A DNA stretch of 42,515 nt from positions 1-42,515 of the forward strand of contig JAHBAN010000105.1 of assembly GCA_018500075.1 (NCBI GenBank), in the 5' to 3' direction. This document shows, piece by piece, positions 1 to 9,296 of this stretch. Position 1 is the first letter of the stretch. Each line of letters opens with the position of its first letter. Position numbers and translations under genes: made by a program. The notes beneath the pieces are model-generated. The model was not told the DNA's origin. It did not search any database and worked only from the letters and a program-made list of their open reading frames with translations. The DNA comes from Flavobacteriia bacterium (GTDB lineage Bacteria > Bacteroidota > Bacteroidia > Flavobacteriales > Flavobacteriaceae).

Positions 1-2
1 GA

Positions 3-83
3 CAGGGGCTTGAGCCGAAATTCTTTAAGGGCAACTGGCTTGCGTCGGCCTATCGTCAGACCATCAAAGGCGATTGGTTGTGA
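3..83 (+). CDS. C-terminal end of a gene cut by the window start, possibly bamD
   Basis: An open frame runs in from the window edge and ends with TGA at 81-83; it encodes 26 residues ending IKGDWL. Too little is present for a domain call. In Rhodobacterales the gene before recN is commonly bamD, the lipoprotein subunit of the outer-membrane beta-barrel assembly machine, and an aromatic tail such as this is not out of place there. The name rests on position, not on sequence. The next start codon, of recN, is 44 bases further on the same strand, so the two may be cotranscribed. Confidence 0.45.
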   Translation, partial: QGLEPKFFKGNWLASAYRQTIKGDWL

Positions 84-127
84 TCGAGGCTGTTTTGGGC
101 AAGCTGTGACAGGAAAGCTGAGCCAAG

Positions 128-1774
128 ATGCTGCGGTCGCTAGATATTCGGGACATACTGCTGATTGATCACCTTGAGCTTGGGTTTGAGGCCGGGCTGA
201 ATGTGCTCACGGGCGAGACCGGCGCGGGCAAGTCGATCTTGCTGGATTCGCTCGGGTTTGTGCTTGGGTGGCGCGGGCGCGCCGAGCTTGTGCGCAGTGG
301 CGCAAGTCAGGGCGAAGTAACGGCTGTGTTCGAGCTGCCCGAGGGGCACGCGGCCTTTGCTGTGCTTGAGGAGGCCGGTATCGCGCAGGCGCGCGAGCTG
401 ATTTTGCGGCGGATCAACACAAGTGACGGGCGCAAGACCGCCTGGGTCAATGACCGGCGTTGCTCTGGGGATGTGTTGCGGGCGCTGTCGGAGCATTTGG
501 TCGAGCTGCACGGGCAGAACGACGATCGCGGTTTGCTCAATCCGCGCGGCCACCGCAGTCTTCTGGATGATTTTGCAGGGCTTGGCCCCAAGCTGGCCGA
601 GCTGCGCGGGCTATGGCGGGCGCGGGCCAAGGCCGAGGCCGAGCGTGCTGCGGCGCAGGCGGCTGTGGCGGCTTTGCGCGCCGAGGAGGAGTATTTGCGC
701 TATGCGGTGACCGAGCTTGACAAGCTTGCGCCGCAGGCGGGCGAGGATGAGGCGCTGGACCGTCAGCGCCGCCAGATGCAGGGCGCGGAGAAGGTGCGGG
801 GCGATATTCTGCGCGCGTTGAGCGGGCTGCGGGACGAGAACGGCGCCGAGGACAGCGCCGCCGCGGCTTTGCGCTGGCTCGAAGGGGTTGGCGGCGAGGC
901 CGGAGAGATGCTGGGCGAGGCCATCGAGGCGCTCGAGCGGGGATTGAACGAGCTGGCACTGGCTTCGGACGCTGTGGAAGATCGGCTGCGAGAGATGGAG
1001 TTCAGCCCCGCCGATCTTGAAGCGTGCGAAGAGCGGCTGTTTGCCATTCGCGGGCTGGCGCGCAAGTATGAGGTGCAGCCGGACGATCTTGCGGATCATG
1101 CCGAGACTTTGCGGGCCAAGTTGGAGCAGGTGGATGCGAGCGATGCCGCGCTTGGTGCATTGGGCGCGGCCTGTGAGGCGGCGCAGGCGGCCTATCTGGC
1201 GGCGGCTGAAGAACTGAGCACAGCGCGGCGCAAGGCGGCGGCAGAGCTTGACAGCGCCGTGATGGCCGAGCTTGCCCCACTCAAGATGGAACGGGCGGTC
1301 TTTACCACAGAGATCACTGCGGGCGAAGCCGGCCCCGAGGGTTTTGACGCGGTGAGCTTTGTGGTTGCGACCAACCCCGGCGCACCGACGGGGCCTTTGG
1401 CCAAGATCGCCTCGGGCGGCGAGCTGAGCCGGTTTTTGCTGGCGTTGAAGGTATGTCTGACCGGGGGCGCGAGCGATGTGACGATGATTTTTGATGAGAT
1501 CGACCGTGGCGTTGGCGGGGCAACCGCCGATGCTGTGGGCCGCCGGCTGCGCGCGCTTGGCGAGGGTGGGCAGGTGCTTGTTGTGACCCATTCGCCGCAG
1601 GTTGCGGCGCTTGGGCAGCATCATTGGCGGGTCGAAAAGAGCGTCACCGACGGGCAGACGCTTTCGACGGTGAAGCCTTTGGGGCCTGAGGAGCGTATTG
1701 ACGAGGTGGCGCGTATGATTTCAGGCGACACCATCACGCATGAGGCACGGGCGGCGGCGAAAGCGCTGTTGTAG
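128..1774 (+). CDS. recN: DNA repair protein RecN
   Basis: A 548-residue SMC-like ATPase of double-strand-break repair, normal in length for RecN. The N-terminal half-domain has the Walker A loop GETGAGKS at residues 29-36. A long Ala/Glu/Arg-rich central region (about 150-380) fits the antiparallel coiled coil. The C-terminal half-domain has the ABC signature SGGELSR near residue 428 and Walker B MIFDEID near 452, followed by GVGG. RecN has no zinc hook between its coils, and none is seen. An AGGA stands 13 bases before the ATG, an unusually long spacing. The gene faces the FAD dehydrogenase tail to tail, with 47 bases between the stop codons and no clear terminator. Confidence 0.96.
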   Translation: MLRSLDIRDILLIDHLELGFEAGLNVLTGETGAGKSILLDSLGFVLGWRGRAELVRSGASQGEVTAVFELPEGHAAFAVLEEAGIAQARELILRRINTSDGRKTAWVNDRRCSGDVLRALSEHLVELHGQNDDRGLLNPRGHRSLLDDFAGLGPKLAELRGLWRARAKAEAERAAAQAAVAALRAEEEYLRYAVTELDKLAPQAGEDEALDRQRRQMQGAEKVRGDILRALSGLRDENGAEDSAAAALRWLEGVGGEAGEMLGEAIEALERGLNELALASDAVEDRLREMEFSPADLEACEERLFAIRGLARKYEVQPDDLADHAETLRAKLEQVDASDAALGALGAACEAAQAAYLAAAEELSTARRKAAAELDSAVMAELAPLKMERAVFTTEITAGEAGPEGFDAVSFVVATNPGAPTGPLAKIASGGELSRFLLALKVCLTGGASDVTMIFDEIDRGVGGATADAVGRRLRALGEGGQVLVVTHSPQVAALGQHHWRVEKSVTDGQTLSTVKPLGPEERIDEVARMISGDTITHEARAAAKALL

Positions 1775-1821
1775 GGCACAGCGGCACACGCCGGATCTCT
1801 TCTGGGCAGTGGTGGTGCAGC

Positions 1822-3204
1822 CTATGGCGTGTCTCTAGGTGGGACGAGCTTGCCCGGATTCATGATATTTTGCGGGTCGAGCGCGGATTTGATGTCGCCC
1901 ATGAGACCCCATGCCTCGCCATGCTCGCGCGCCATATAGTGCAGCTTTCCGATCCCGATCCCATGCTCGCCTGTGGCGGTGCCGCCCATATCGAGCGCGC
2001 GCGAGACCATCCGTTCGGCGGCCTCTTTGGCGGCGGCGCGCTCTGACGGTTTGGCGGGGTCAAACATCAGGATGGCGTGGAAGTTGCCATCCCCGACATG
2101 GCCGAGGATCGGACCGATGAGGCCAGAGCGGGCGATATCGTCTTGCGCGGCGCTGACCGCTTCGGCGAGGCGCGAGATCGGCACGCAGACGTCTGTGACA
2201 AGAGCGGTCGCGCCCGGACGGGACTGGAGGATCGACCAATAGGCGTGATGGCGCATATGCCAGAGAGCGGCGCGCTCTTCGGGGCGGGCCGCCCATTGGA
2301 AGCCGGTGCCGCCATGATCGGCGGCAATATCCCCGAAGGTTTCGGCCATATCTTGCACGCTGTTATCGGTGCCGTGAAACTCGAGCAAAAGGTGAGGTTG
2401 TTCGGGCAGGGCGGCGCCGGCGATGCTGTTGAATATCGCCACTGTTGCGGTGTCGACGAATTCGATACGGGCCATGGACAGGTCCATCTGGATCGTGTCG
2501 ATCACGCAGGTGACGGCGGCATCGACCGTGGGGAAGGCGCAGACTGCGGCGGTGATGGCTTCGGGCTGGCCACGCAGGCGCAGGGTGAGGGCGGTGATGA
2601 GGCCAAGTGTGCCCTCGGCGCCGACAAAGAGGCCGGTCAGATCATAGCCCGCCGCGGATTTGCGCGCTTCTGTGCCTGTCTGGATGATGCGCCCGTCTGC
2701 CAGCACGACTTCAAGGCCGATCACATTGTCGCGCATGGTTCCGTAGCGCACGGCGGTTGTCCCGGAGGCGCGGGTTGCCGCCATGCCGCCGAGCGAGGCG
2801 TTTGCGCCCGGATCCACGGGAAAGAACAGGCCAGTGGCGCGCAGCTCTGCGTTCAGCTCCTCGCGGGTGATCCCCGGTTCGACGATGGCGACCATATCTT
2901 CTTGGGCGAGGCGGCGGATTGTCTTCATCTTTGAAAAGTCGACACAAATACCGCCAAAAGGGGCTTGGGCCTGGCCTTCAAGGGAGGTGCCTGCGCCAAA
3001 CCCGATCACGGGGCAGCCTTCTTCGGCGCAGATCTTGACGATTGCGCTGACCTCCTCGGTGCTTTTGGGGAAGGCAACGGCATCGGGGGCTGCGAGCGGG
3101 AAATATGTCTCGGAGCGGCCATGATCTTCAAGAACGGGCTTGGACAGGCTGAGGCCTTCGCCTAGTAATGAAGTTAACCTGTGAATGGCGCGTGTCACGC
3201 TCAT
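1822..3204 (-). CDS. FAD-linked oxidase, glycolate oxidase GlcD / D-lactate dehydrogenase type
   Basis: A 460-residue flavoprotein of the vanillyl-alcohol-oxidase fold, similar in layout to mitochondrial LDHD and GlcD. It probably oxidises a small 2-hydroxy acid such as D-lactate or glycolate. The FAD-binding half shows GAGTSLEG at about 70-77 and DPGANASLGGMAAT at 131-144. The cap and C-terminus show GEHGIG at 412-417 and NPGK near 450, both typical of the family. I chose the ATG at 3204 because an AGGGGG lies five bases before it; an in-frame ATG six codons upstream (3222) lacks such a site. No iron-sulfur or GlcE-like partner is adjacent, so it is likely a one-subunit enzyme. The substrate cannot be read from the sequence. 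Confidence 0.88.
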   Translation of the reverse strand: MSVTRAIHRLTSLLGEGLSLSKPVLEDHGRSETYFPLAAPDAVAFPKSTEEVSAIVKICAEEGCPVIGFGAGTSLEGQAQAPFGGICVDFSKMKTIRRLAQEDMVAIVEPGITREELNAELRATGLFFPVDPGANASLGGMAATRASGTTAVRYGTMRDNVIGLEVVLADGRIIQTGTEARKSAAGYDLTGLFVGAEGTLGLITALTLRLRGQPEAITAAVCAFPTVDAAVTCVIDTIQMDLSMARIEFVDTATVAIFNSIAGAALPEQPHLLLEFHGTDNSVQDMAETFGDIAADHGGTGFQWAARPEERAALWHMRHHAYWSILQSRPGATALVTDVCVPISRLAEAVSAAQDDIARSGLIGPILGHVGDGNFHAILMFDPAKPSERAAAKEAAERMVSRALDMGGTATGEHGIGIGKLHYMAREHGEAWGLMGDIKSALDPQNIMNPGKLVPPRDTP

Positions 3205-3315
3205 GAGTGCCCCCTGCTGCATTTATGCGGCAAGGTTAGGGCTTTGGGAGCGCAGGGGAAAGCGTAGCTCGTTAATATTTTATTAAAATGCTGCATAAAA
3301 AGGTTAAGGCGGACG
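3205..3315. promoter_or_regulatory. Divergent promoter region with AT-rich inverted repeat
   Basis: This short gap separates the divergent dehydrogenase and ClC genes. It holds an AT-rich inverted repeat, TTAATA-TTT-TATTAA (3272-3286), in otherwise GC-rich sequence. The octamer TGCTGCAT occurs at 3215-3222, over the upstream alternative start of the dehydrogenase, and again at 3289-3296, just before the ClC gene. Both are what one would expect of promoter and operator sequence for one or both genes. No regulator can be named. Confidence 0.35.
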
Positions 3316-4995
3316 ATGGCCTCGAGGTTTGCAAAAGAAAAGCTGGCGGCGGCGGGCGAAGACCTTAGCCGCGCCTTGCGCGCGCTGCGCCATCAAGGGC
3401 CAAGTCAGGTGCAGTTCTGGTTTATTGCGCTTGCAATCGGGATTGCGGCGGGCTTTGCGGCGGTGCTGTTTCGCAAAGGCATTGAAGGGCTTCAGGCCTG
3501 GGCTTATGGCGTTGAGGATGTGAACCACCTCTATAGTTTTGCGCTGAATATGTCGTGGTATTGGGTGCTTGTGATCCCGATTGTGGGGGGGCTGATTGTC
3601 GGGCAGATCCTGCATCATTTTACGCCGGACGGGCGGGTGCGCTCGGTTGCCGATGTGATTGAAGGGGCGGCGCTCAATGATGGCCGTGTTGAGCGGCGCG
3701 AGGGCGTGGCCTCGGCCTTTGCCTCTCTGATCACGCTTGGCATGGGCGGCTCGTCGGGGCGGGAAGGGCCTGTTGTGCATTTGGCGGCGGTGATTTCCTC
3801 CTGGGTGTCCAACAAGCTACACGCCGATGGCATCACGGGCCGCGACCTGCTTGGTTGTGCTGTGGCTGCGGCGGTTTCGGCCTCGTTCAATGCGCCGATT
3901 GCGGGGGCCTTGTTTGCGCTGGAAGTGGTCTTGCGGCACTTTGCGGTTCACGCGTTTGCGCCGATTGTGATTGCGTCGGTGGCGGGCACGGTGATCAACC
4001 GGCTGGCCTTTGGCGATGTGACGGAATTCAGCCTGCCGGTCAGCTCGGCGCTGGCGTTTTATGTCGAATTGCCTGCTTTTCTCATTCTGGGGCTGCTGTG
4101 CGGTTTGATCGCGGCGGCGCTGATGCGGTCGGTCTTTATTGGCGAGGATATTGCCAGCCATTTGCAGCAGAAATTCAATGTGCCGCGCTGGTTGCGCCCT
4201 GCGATTGCGGGGGCTTTGCTTGGCGGGCTTGCGATCTTCTTTCCGCATATTATCGGCGTGGGCTATGAGACGACCTCGGCGGCTTTGACGGGCAAGCTCT
4301 TGCTGTGGCAGGCGGTTGTCTATGCGATGCTCAAGGTTGTGGCGGTTGTGATCACCATGGCCGGGCGGATGGGGGGCGGTGTGTTTTCGCCCTCTCTGAT
4401 GGTCGGGGCGCTCACCGGGCTGGCCTTCGGGACGATTGCGACAGGTCTTTTTCCCGAGGTGTCAGGCACAAGTGCGCTCTATGCGCTCGCGGGTATGGGG
4501 GCAGTTGCGGCGGCGGTTCTGGGCGCGCCGATTTCGACAACTTTGATTGTCTTTGAGCTGACCGGAGACTGGCAGACCGCGATTGCTGTGATGGTGGCGG
4601 TGAGTATGTCAACGGCGCTTGGCTCGCGGCTGGTGGACCGGTCGTTCTTTCTCACCCAGCTGGAGCGGCGCAATGTGCATCTGGCGGCCGGGCCGCAGGC
4701 CTATCTGTTGGCTATGTTTCGTGTCGCCAAGCTGATGCGCGACAGAGACGACGAGAGCTGCCCTTCGGAGGACGAGCTTTGGGCCTTTGTCGAGGAGGGG
4801 GTTTATGTGGACGGGAACGCAACACTGGAAACGGCCATGCCGCTTTTTGAGCGCACGGGGGCGCGGTTTTTGCCTGTGGTGAGCCTGTCAGGAGAAGATG
4901 CGCCGCCCGAGTTGTGGGGGGCTTTGATGCAGGTGGATGCGCTCAAGGCCTATAACCGCGCGCTGGCCGCCACGGCGGCCGAAGAGCACAGCTGA
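3316..4995 (+). CDS. ClC-family chloride channel or transporter
   Basis: A 559-residue integral membrane protein of the voltage-gated chloride channel family, with hydrophobic helices through about residue 435 and a soluble C-terminal tail of about 110 residues that may be a degenerate CBS region. Selectivity-filter motifs are GSSGREGP at 145-152 and GGGVFSPSL at 353-361. The gating glutamate is E150. By eye, the position matching the intracellular proton glutamate of the E. coli exchanger (E203 there) is valine 204 here (LFALEVV), as in channel-type ClCs, so channel-like transport is possible. The stop lies 29 bases from that of the DUF427 gene, tail to tail; three CCGCAG units (5003-5020) fill the gap. 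Confidence 0.93.
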   Translation: MASRFAKEKLAAAGEDLSRALRALRHQGPSQVQFWFIALAIGIAAGFAAVLFRKGIEGLQAWAYGVEDVNHLYSFALNMSWYWVLVIPIVGGLIVGQILHHFTPDGRVRSVADVIEGAALNDGRVERREGVASAFASLITLGMGGSSGREGPVVHLAAVISSWVSNKLHADGITGRDLLGCAVAAAVSASFNAPIAGALFALEVVLRHFAVHAFAPIVIASVAGTVINRLAFGDVTEFSLPVSSALAFYVELPAFLILGLLCGLIAAALMRSVFIGEDIASHLQQKFNVPRWLRPAIAGALLGGLAIFFPHIIGVGYETTSAALTGKLLLWQAVVYAMLKVVAVVITMAGRMGGGVFSPSLMVGALTGLAFGTIATGLFPEVSGTSALYALAGMGAVAAAVLGAPISTTLIVFELTGDWQTAIAVMVAVSMSTALGSRLVDRSFFLTQLERRNVHLAAGPQAYLLAMFRVAKLMRDRDDESCPSEDELWAFVEEGVYVDGNATLETAMPLFERTGARFLPVVSLSGEDAPPELWGALMQVDALKAYNRALAATAAEEHS

Positions 4996-5024
4996 GCCGG
5001 GGCCGCAGCCGCAGCCGCAGGTGG

Positions 5025-5369
5025 CTAGACGCGTTCGACCGCCACATCCTCGGAGGTGTAAAAGGCGAGGTGGTCTTTGAGTTTTGACAGGTTCGCCAGC
5101 GGGGTTTCATAGCTCCAGACTGCATTTTCAATCGTTTTGGATTTGGTCACGATCGAGTAGTAGCTCGCCGCGCCCTTATGCGGGCAGTGGCTTGTGTGGG
5201 GACTGGAGTCGAGAAAGGCGGTCGCAATATCGCTGCGCGGAAAATAGATCACCGGCGGGTGGTCGCCTTCTGACAGTTCGAGGGCGTTTTTGCTTTCGCC
5301 CAAGACAGCGCCGCCAGCGCGCACAACCCAAGTGCCTGTGGCGCGGGTGAGTGTGATTTTGGGGGCCAT
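5025..5369 (-). CDS. DUF427 domain protein
   Basis: A 114-residue soluble protein of the DUF427 family, whose function is unknown. Family features seen are the strand pattern around ITLTRATGTWVVRAGG, the IYFPRSDI segment and the SHCPHKGAASYYSI segment with its Cys and His. The start at 5369 is chosen because GAGGAG lies seven bases before this ATG; a reading frame extends 14 codons further upstream without a better site. It lies downstream of the aminopeptidase P gene on the same strand with about 60 bases between, so joint transcription is possible but no functional link is evident. Confidence 0.85.
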   Translation of the reverse strand: MAPKITLTRATGTWVVRAGGAVLGESKNALELSEGDHPPVIYFPRSDIATAFLDSSPHTSHCPHKGAASYYSIVTKSKTIENAVWSYETPLANLSKLKDHLAFYTSEDVAVERV

Positions 5370-5428
5370 ATGCGAACTCCTCGGGATAGGTTGCGCGCAA
5401 GATCGCGGCAAACTGTTACACTAAAATG

Positions 5429-7231
5429 TCAAATCTCTTGCGTGGCGTGACTTAACCACACTCGGGCCTCGGGGGAAAGCCTTGGCGCGATGTTCTCATA
5501 GCAGGCCTTGTGATAGAGATTGAGCCAGTGGCGTTCATCGGGGCTGAGCATTTCCACGCAAATCAGCCCGCGCGCAATCGGGACATATGTGAGCGTGAGA
5601 AAATCATACATCGGGCGCGGATCGGCGCCCTCCAGCGGGCGGGCCTCTTGCACGACAATGAGGTTTTCCAGCCGGATGCCGAAAGCGCCTTCGCGGTAAT
5701 AGCCCGGCTCGTTGGAGAGGATCATGCCCGCCTGCAGCGGCACATCCGACAGGCGGCTGAGCCTTTGCGGGCCTTCGTGAACGCAGAGGTAGACGCCGAC
5801 GCCATGGCCGGTTCCATGGTTGAAATCCTGCCCGGCGAGCCAGAGCGGATACCGCGCAATGGCGTCCAGATCGCGGCCTGCCAACCCTTTGGGAAAGCGC
5901 AGGCGCGAGATGGCAATCATGCCTTGCAACACGCGGGTGAAGCAGCGCTTTTCGTCTTGGCCGACCGCGCCGATGGGCAAGGTGCGGGTGATGTCGGTTG
6001 TGCCGTCAATATACTGTCCGCCGCTGTCCAGAACGAGAAGCTGGCCCTCTTGTAGGAGAGCATTGGTGTCTTCGGTGACGCGGTAATGCATGATCGCGCC
6101 ATGCGGGCCGGTGCCGGCAATGGTTTCAAAGCTGATGTCGAGCAGATCCTGCGTGGCATGGCGGGCCTCTTCAAGGCGTTTGACCACATCAATCTCTGTC
6201 AGAGTGCCGATGGGCTGGGCCTCGAACCATGTGAGAAATTCGACCATGGCGGCGCCGTCCCGCAGGTGGGCTTCTTGTGTGCCCGCGATTTCGGCTTTTG
6301 TTTTGCAGGCTTTGGGAAGGCTGCAGGGATCATCGGCCCAGCACAGGACTGCGTTGCCTTCGGCGAGTTCCTGGGCAAGTTTGACGGGGGCGGTCTTGCG
6401 ATCGAGTTGCACTTTGCCCTGGAGCGAATGAAGGGTCGGGACAAAGGCCGAGCCGGGCCGCAGCTTGACCTCGGGGCCGAGATGGGCGCGCAGCATATCG
6501 TCGATTTTGGCCGGATCGGTGAAGAGCGTGACATGGCCTGTGTCAAACAGAATGGCAAAGGCGTGTGGCACCGGGTTGCGGGGGATATCGCTGCCGCGGA
6601 TGTTGAGGAGCCAAGCGATGGAATCAGGCAGGGTGAGGACGGCGGCGGAGCGGGATGTGCTGCGCAGGGCTTTGGCGAGGCGGGCGCGTTTGGAGGCGTG
6701 GCTCTCGCCTGCGAGCGCTTCAGGATAGGGCGCAATCGGACCCAGCGGCGGGGCGGGCTGATCGGGCCAGATTTTGTCGACCAGATTGGGACCGGCGCGG
6801 AAGCTGATGCCTTTGGCGGCGAGGCTTGTCTCGAGGTCTTCGATCTCGCTGGCGACATGAAGCCAGGGATCATAAGCGATCACCCCGCCTTGGGGCAGCG
6901 CCTCGGCGAGCCAGTCTTTGAGCGCGGTTTCGGGCCATGGCACGGGGGTAAACACATCCAGATCGACCTGATCCTTGACCTGGGTACGATAGCGCCCGTC
7001 AATGAAGACGCCTGCGCTGTCTTTGAGCACAGCCGCAAAACCGGCCGAGCCTGTGAAACCGGTCAGCCACGCCAGGCGTTCGTCATGGGGGGCGCAATAT
7101 TCGCCTTGGTGGGCATCGGCGCGGGGCACGAGAAAACCGGCGACCCTCTCTTTGGCCATCAGACGGCGCAGGGCCGTCAGGCGCGCGCGACCTTCCTGCG
7201 GGCTGGCGCGGTTTTCAAAACTCTGGAACAT
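5429..7231 (-). CDS. pepP: Xaa-Pro aminopeptidase (aminopeptidase P, M24B family)
   Basis: A 600-residue cytosolic metallopeptidase that removes an N-terminal residue preceding proline. It has the long three-domain form: two creatinase-like N-terminal domains, then the pita-bread catalytic domain from about residue 310. Metal-binding residues are visible in order: the aspartates in LDSGGQYIDGTTD (near 404), the histidine in NHGTGHGVGVY (near 472), and the glutamates in NEPGYY (near 506) and RLENL (near 520). The ATG at 7231 has GGGGAG seven bases upstream; an in-frame TTG at 7246 is less likely. Repeat copy A occupies most of the gap between this gene and the upstream cobT. Confidence 0.94.
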   Translation of the reverse strand: MFQSFENRASPQEGRARLTALRRLMAKERVAGFLVPRADAHQGEYCAPHDERLAWLTGFTGSAGFAAVLKDSAGVFIDGRYRTQVKDQVDLDVFTPVPWPETALKDWLAEALPQGGVIAYDPWLHVASEIEDLETSLAAKGISFRAGPNLVDKIWPDQPAPPLGPIAPYPEALAGESHASKRARLAKALRSTSRSAAVLTLPDSIAWLLNIRGSDIPRNPVPHAFAILFDTGHVTLFTDPAKIDDMLRAHLGPEVKLRPGSAFVPTLHSLQGKVQLDRKTAPVKLAQELAEGNAVLCWADDPCSLPKACKTKAEIAGTQEAHLRDGAAMVEFLTWFEAQPIGTLTEIDVVKRLEEARHATQDLLDISFETIAGTGPHGAIMHYRVTEDTNALLQEGQLLVLDSGGQYIDGTTDITRTLPIGAVGQDEKRCFTRVLQGMIAISRLRFPKGLAGRDLDAIARYPLWLAGQDFNHGTGHGVGVYLCVHEGPQRLSRLSDVPLQAGMILSNEPGYYREGAFGIRLENLIVVQEARPLEGADPRPMYDFLTLTYVPIARGLICVEMLSPDERHWLNLYHKACYENIAPRLSPEARVWLSHATQEI

Positions 7232-7293
7232 GATCTGTCTCCCCAACTTGGGGCCGAGATTATGCGCGAACGCGGTCCGGGGGAAGGGGCGGG

Positions 7294-7379
7294 ATCGAAT
7301 TTTCGCTGCGCGAAAATCCGACCGGACGAGGGGGCCAGCCCCCTCGTGCTCCCCCGGGATATTTTGAGAAAGAAAAAGG
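7294..7379 (-). repeat. Intergenic repeat, copy A
   Basis: Copy A of a four-member repeat, inverted relative to copies B and D. On the plus strand it holds a hairpin ATTTTCGC-TGC-GCGAAAAT (7299-7317), a hairpin with nine-base arms CGAGGGGGC and GCCCCCTCG around a two-base loop (7327-7346), then CCCCCGGGATATTTT running into GAGAAAGAAAAAGG (ending 7379). The last 29 bases match the opening of copy B at 28 positions. The 25 bases at 7299-7323 are identical, in reverse complement, to 40552-40576 in copy D. It lies after the cobT stop and before pepP. Confidence 0.85.
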
Positions 7380-7404
7380 CGCAGGCGAGGGTTTGGCCGC
7401 GGGG

Positions 7405-9282
7405 TTAGCTTGCGCGTTTGATCCCGAGGAAGCGGGCGCGGGCGCGTGGGTCGGTATCAAAGAGGGAGGCGAGCTGTTCGGTCATGGCACCGGCGAGCTG
7501 TTCGACATCTGTGATGGTGACTGCGCGGTTATAGTAGCGCGTGACGTCATGGCCGATGCCGATGGCGAGCAGTTCGACGCTGCGTTTTTTCTCGACCATG
7601 GCGATGACATCGCGCAGGTGTTTTTCGAGGTAATTGGCCGGGTTGACCGACAGGGTGGAATCATCGACCGGCGCGCCATCCGAGATCACCATAAGAATTT
7701 TGCGCGCCTCGGTGCGGCGGCTCATGCGGCGGTGCGCCCATTCGAGCGCTTCGCCGTCGATGTTTTCTTTGAGCAGACCTTCTTTCATCATCAAGCCCAA
7801 GTTGTCACGCGAGCGCCGCCACGGGCTGTCGGCGTGTTTATAGATGATGTGGCGCAGATCATTGAGGCGGCCGGGCTGCTGCGGACGGCCATCGGCGAGC
7901 CATTTTTCGCGGGCCAGCCCGCCTTTCCAGGCGCGGGTGGTGAAGCCGAGAATCTCAACCTTCACGGAACAGCGTTCCAGGGTGCGTGCCAGAACATCGG
8001 CGCAGATTGCGGCGATCGAGATCGGGCGGCCGCGCATGGAGCCTGAATTGTCTATCAGAAGCGTCACCACTGTGTCGCGGAACACGGTGTCCTGTTCGAC
8101 CTTGAAGCTCAGGGGGGTTGTCGGGTTGGAGATCACCCGCGCCAAGCGGCCGGCATCGAGGATGCCTTCTTCTTCGTCAAAGGACCAAGAGCGGTTTTGC
8201 TGGGCTTGCAAGCGGCGCTGGAGCTTGTTGGCGAGGCGGCTGACCGCACCCTTAAGAGGCTCGAGCTGTTGGTCAAGATAGGCGCGCAGCCGCTCAAGCT
8301 CGGCCGGTTCGGCAAGCTCTTCGGCGAGGATTTCTTCATCGTGAGAGCCATCATAGACCAGATAATTGGGGTCTGCGTCAGATATTGGCTGTGGGGGGGG
8401 CGGCTCAAGCGGGGCCTCACCATCGGGCATATCGGCCTCGTCGCCAAGCTCGTCATCGGCCAGATCATCCATCGAAACCTGGGCCTCGGCGGCGTCTTGG
8501 CTTTCGTCTTGGGATTGCTCGGGGCTGGCGTCGGCCTCATCCTCCTGCGTGTCGTCCTGCCCTGTGCTGTCGGGCTGGTCTTCGTCCTGCTCGGCCTCTT
8601 CCTGACTGTCGTCGCTCTCGTCGTCCGGCGCGTCAGGGTCTTCGCCGAGCTGTTCGGCATAGCCCAGATCAGAGATCACACGGCGGGCGAAGCGGGCAAA
8701 ATCCTGCTGGCTTGCGAGGCGCGCCGAGATATCCTCGAGTGCCTCGCCGGCCTGATCTTCGATGAACCCCTGCCAGAGCTGCATCACATTGTGCGCTCCG
8801 GCTGGCAGGTCGCGCCCCGTGGCAAGGTGGCGCACAAGATAGCCTGCGGCTGTCGCAAGAGAGGCATCCGCGCGGTCGGTGATTTCGCCATAGCCGGCGC
8901 GGCGGGCGTCTTCGGCGATCTTGGCGTCGATATTGCCAGCCGTCCCCGGCATCTCGCGCGCGCCCATGGCTTCGCAGCGCGCTGTTTCCATCGCTTCGTA
9001 AATATCGCGCGCGAGGTCTCCGGCAGGGGCGTAACGCGCGTGGGTGGCTGTGTCGTGATACTTATGCTTGAGCGCCAAAGCGTCGGCGGTGCCGCGCGCC
9101 AGCAAGACTTCGTCGCGGGTCATGCGACGGGAAACTTGCGGCAGGCGCATCATATCGCCAGACAGGCCCGACGGGTCGACCGAATAGCTGACCGTCAGGT
9201 CGGAATCGTTGGCCAAGACTTTTGTGGCCTCGGCCAGGGCCTTCTTGAACGGATCTGCCGGGTTATCGGATGGCTTGGTCAT
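7405..9282 (-). CDS. cobT: Cobaltochelatase subunit CobT
   Basis: A 625-residue subunit of the ATP-dependent, oxygen-pathway cobaltochelatase, which with CobS and CobN inserts cobalt into hydrogenobyrinate a,c-diamide during vitamin B12 synthesis. The N-terminal 200 residues are helical. A very acidic low-complexity stretch rich in Asp, Glu, Ser and Gln follows (about 205-310). The C-terminal von Willebrand A domain (about 400-620) has an intact MIDAS motif, LLIDNSGSMRG, near residue 410. I take the ATG at 9282; a GTG three codons upstream is the alternative, and neither has a strong ribosome site. cobS lies just upstream on the same strand, separated by repeat copy B. cobN is not in the window. 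Confidence 0.95.
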   Translation of the reverse strand: MTKPSDNPADPFKKALAEATKVLANDSDLTVSYSVDPSGLSGDMMRLPQVSRRMTRDEVLLARGTADALALKHKYHDTATHARYAPAGDLARDIYEAMETARCEAMGAREMPGTAGNIDAKIAEDARRAGYGEITDRADASLATAAGYLVRHLATGRDLPAGAHNVMQLWQGFIEDQAGEALEDISARLASQQDFARFARRVISDLGYAEQLGEDPDAPDDESDDSQEEAEQDEDQPDSTGQDDTQEDEADASPEQSQDESQDAAEAQVSMDDLADDELGDEADMPDGEAPLEPPPPQPISDADPNYLVYDGSHDEEILAEELAEPAELERLRAYLDQQLEPLKGAVSRLANKLQRRLQAQQNRSWSFDEEEGILDAGRLARVISNPTTPLSFKVEQDTVFRDTVVTLLIDNSGSMRGRPISIAAICADVLARTLERCSVKVEILGFTTRAWKGGLAREKWLADGRPQQPGRLNDLRHIIYKHADSPWRRSRDNLGLMMKEGLLKENIDGEALEWAHRRMSRRTEARKILMVISDGAPVDDSTLSVNPANYLEKHLRDVIAMVEKKRSVELLAIGIGHDVTRYYNRAVTITDVEQLAGAMTEQLASLFDTDPRARARFLGIKRAS

Positions 9283-9296
9283 CGCGCGCACTCAGC

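Noticed and set aside
7294..7379. Repeat copies as ordinary rho-independent terminators
   Set aside because: The hairpins are not followed by T-runs on the needed strand, and copies also lie immediately before a start codon (cobT). Shared modules across four sites fit a repeat family better.
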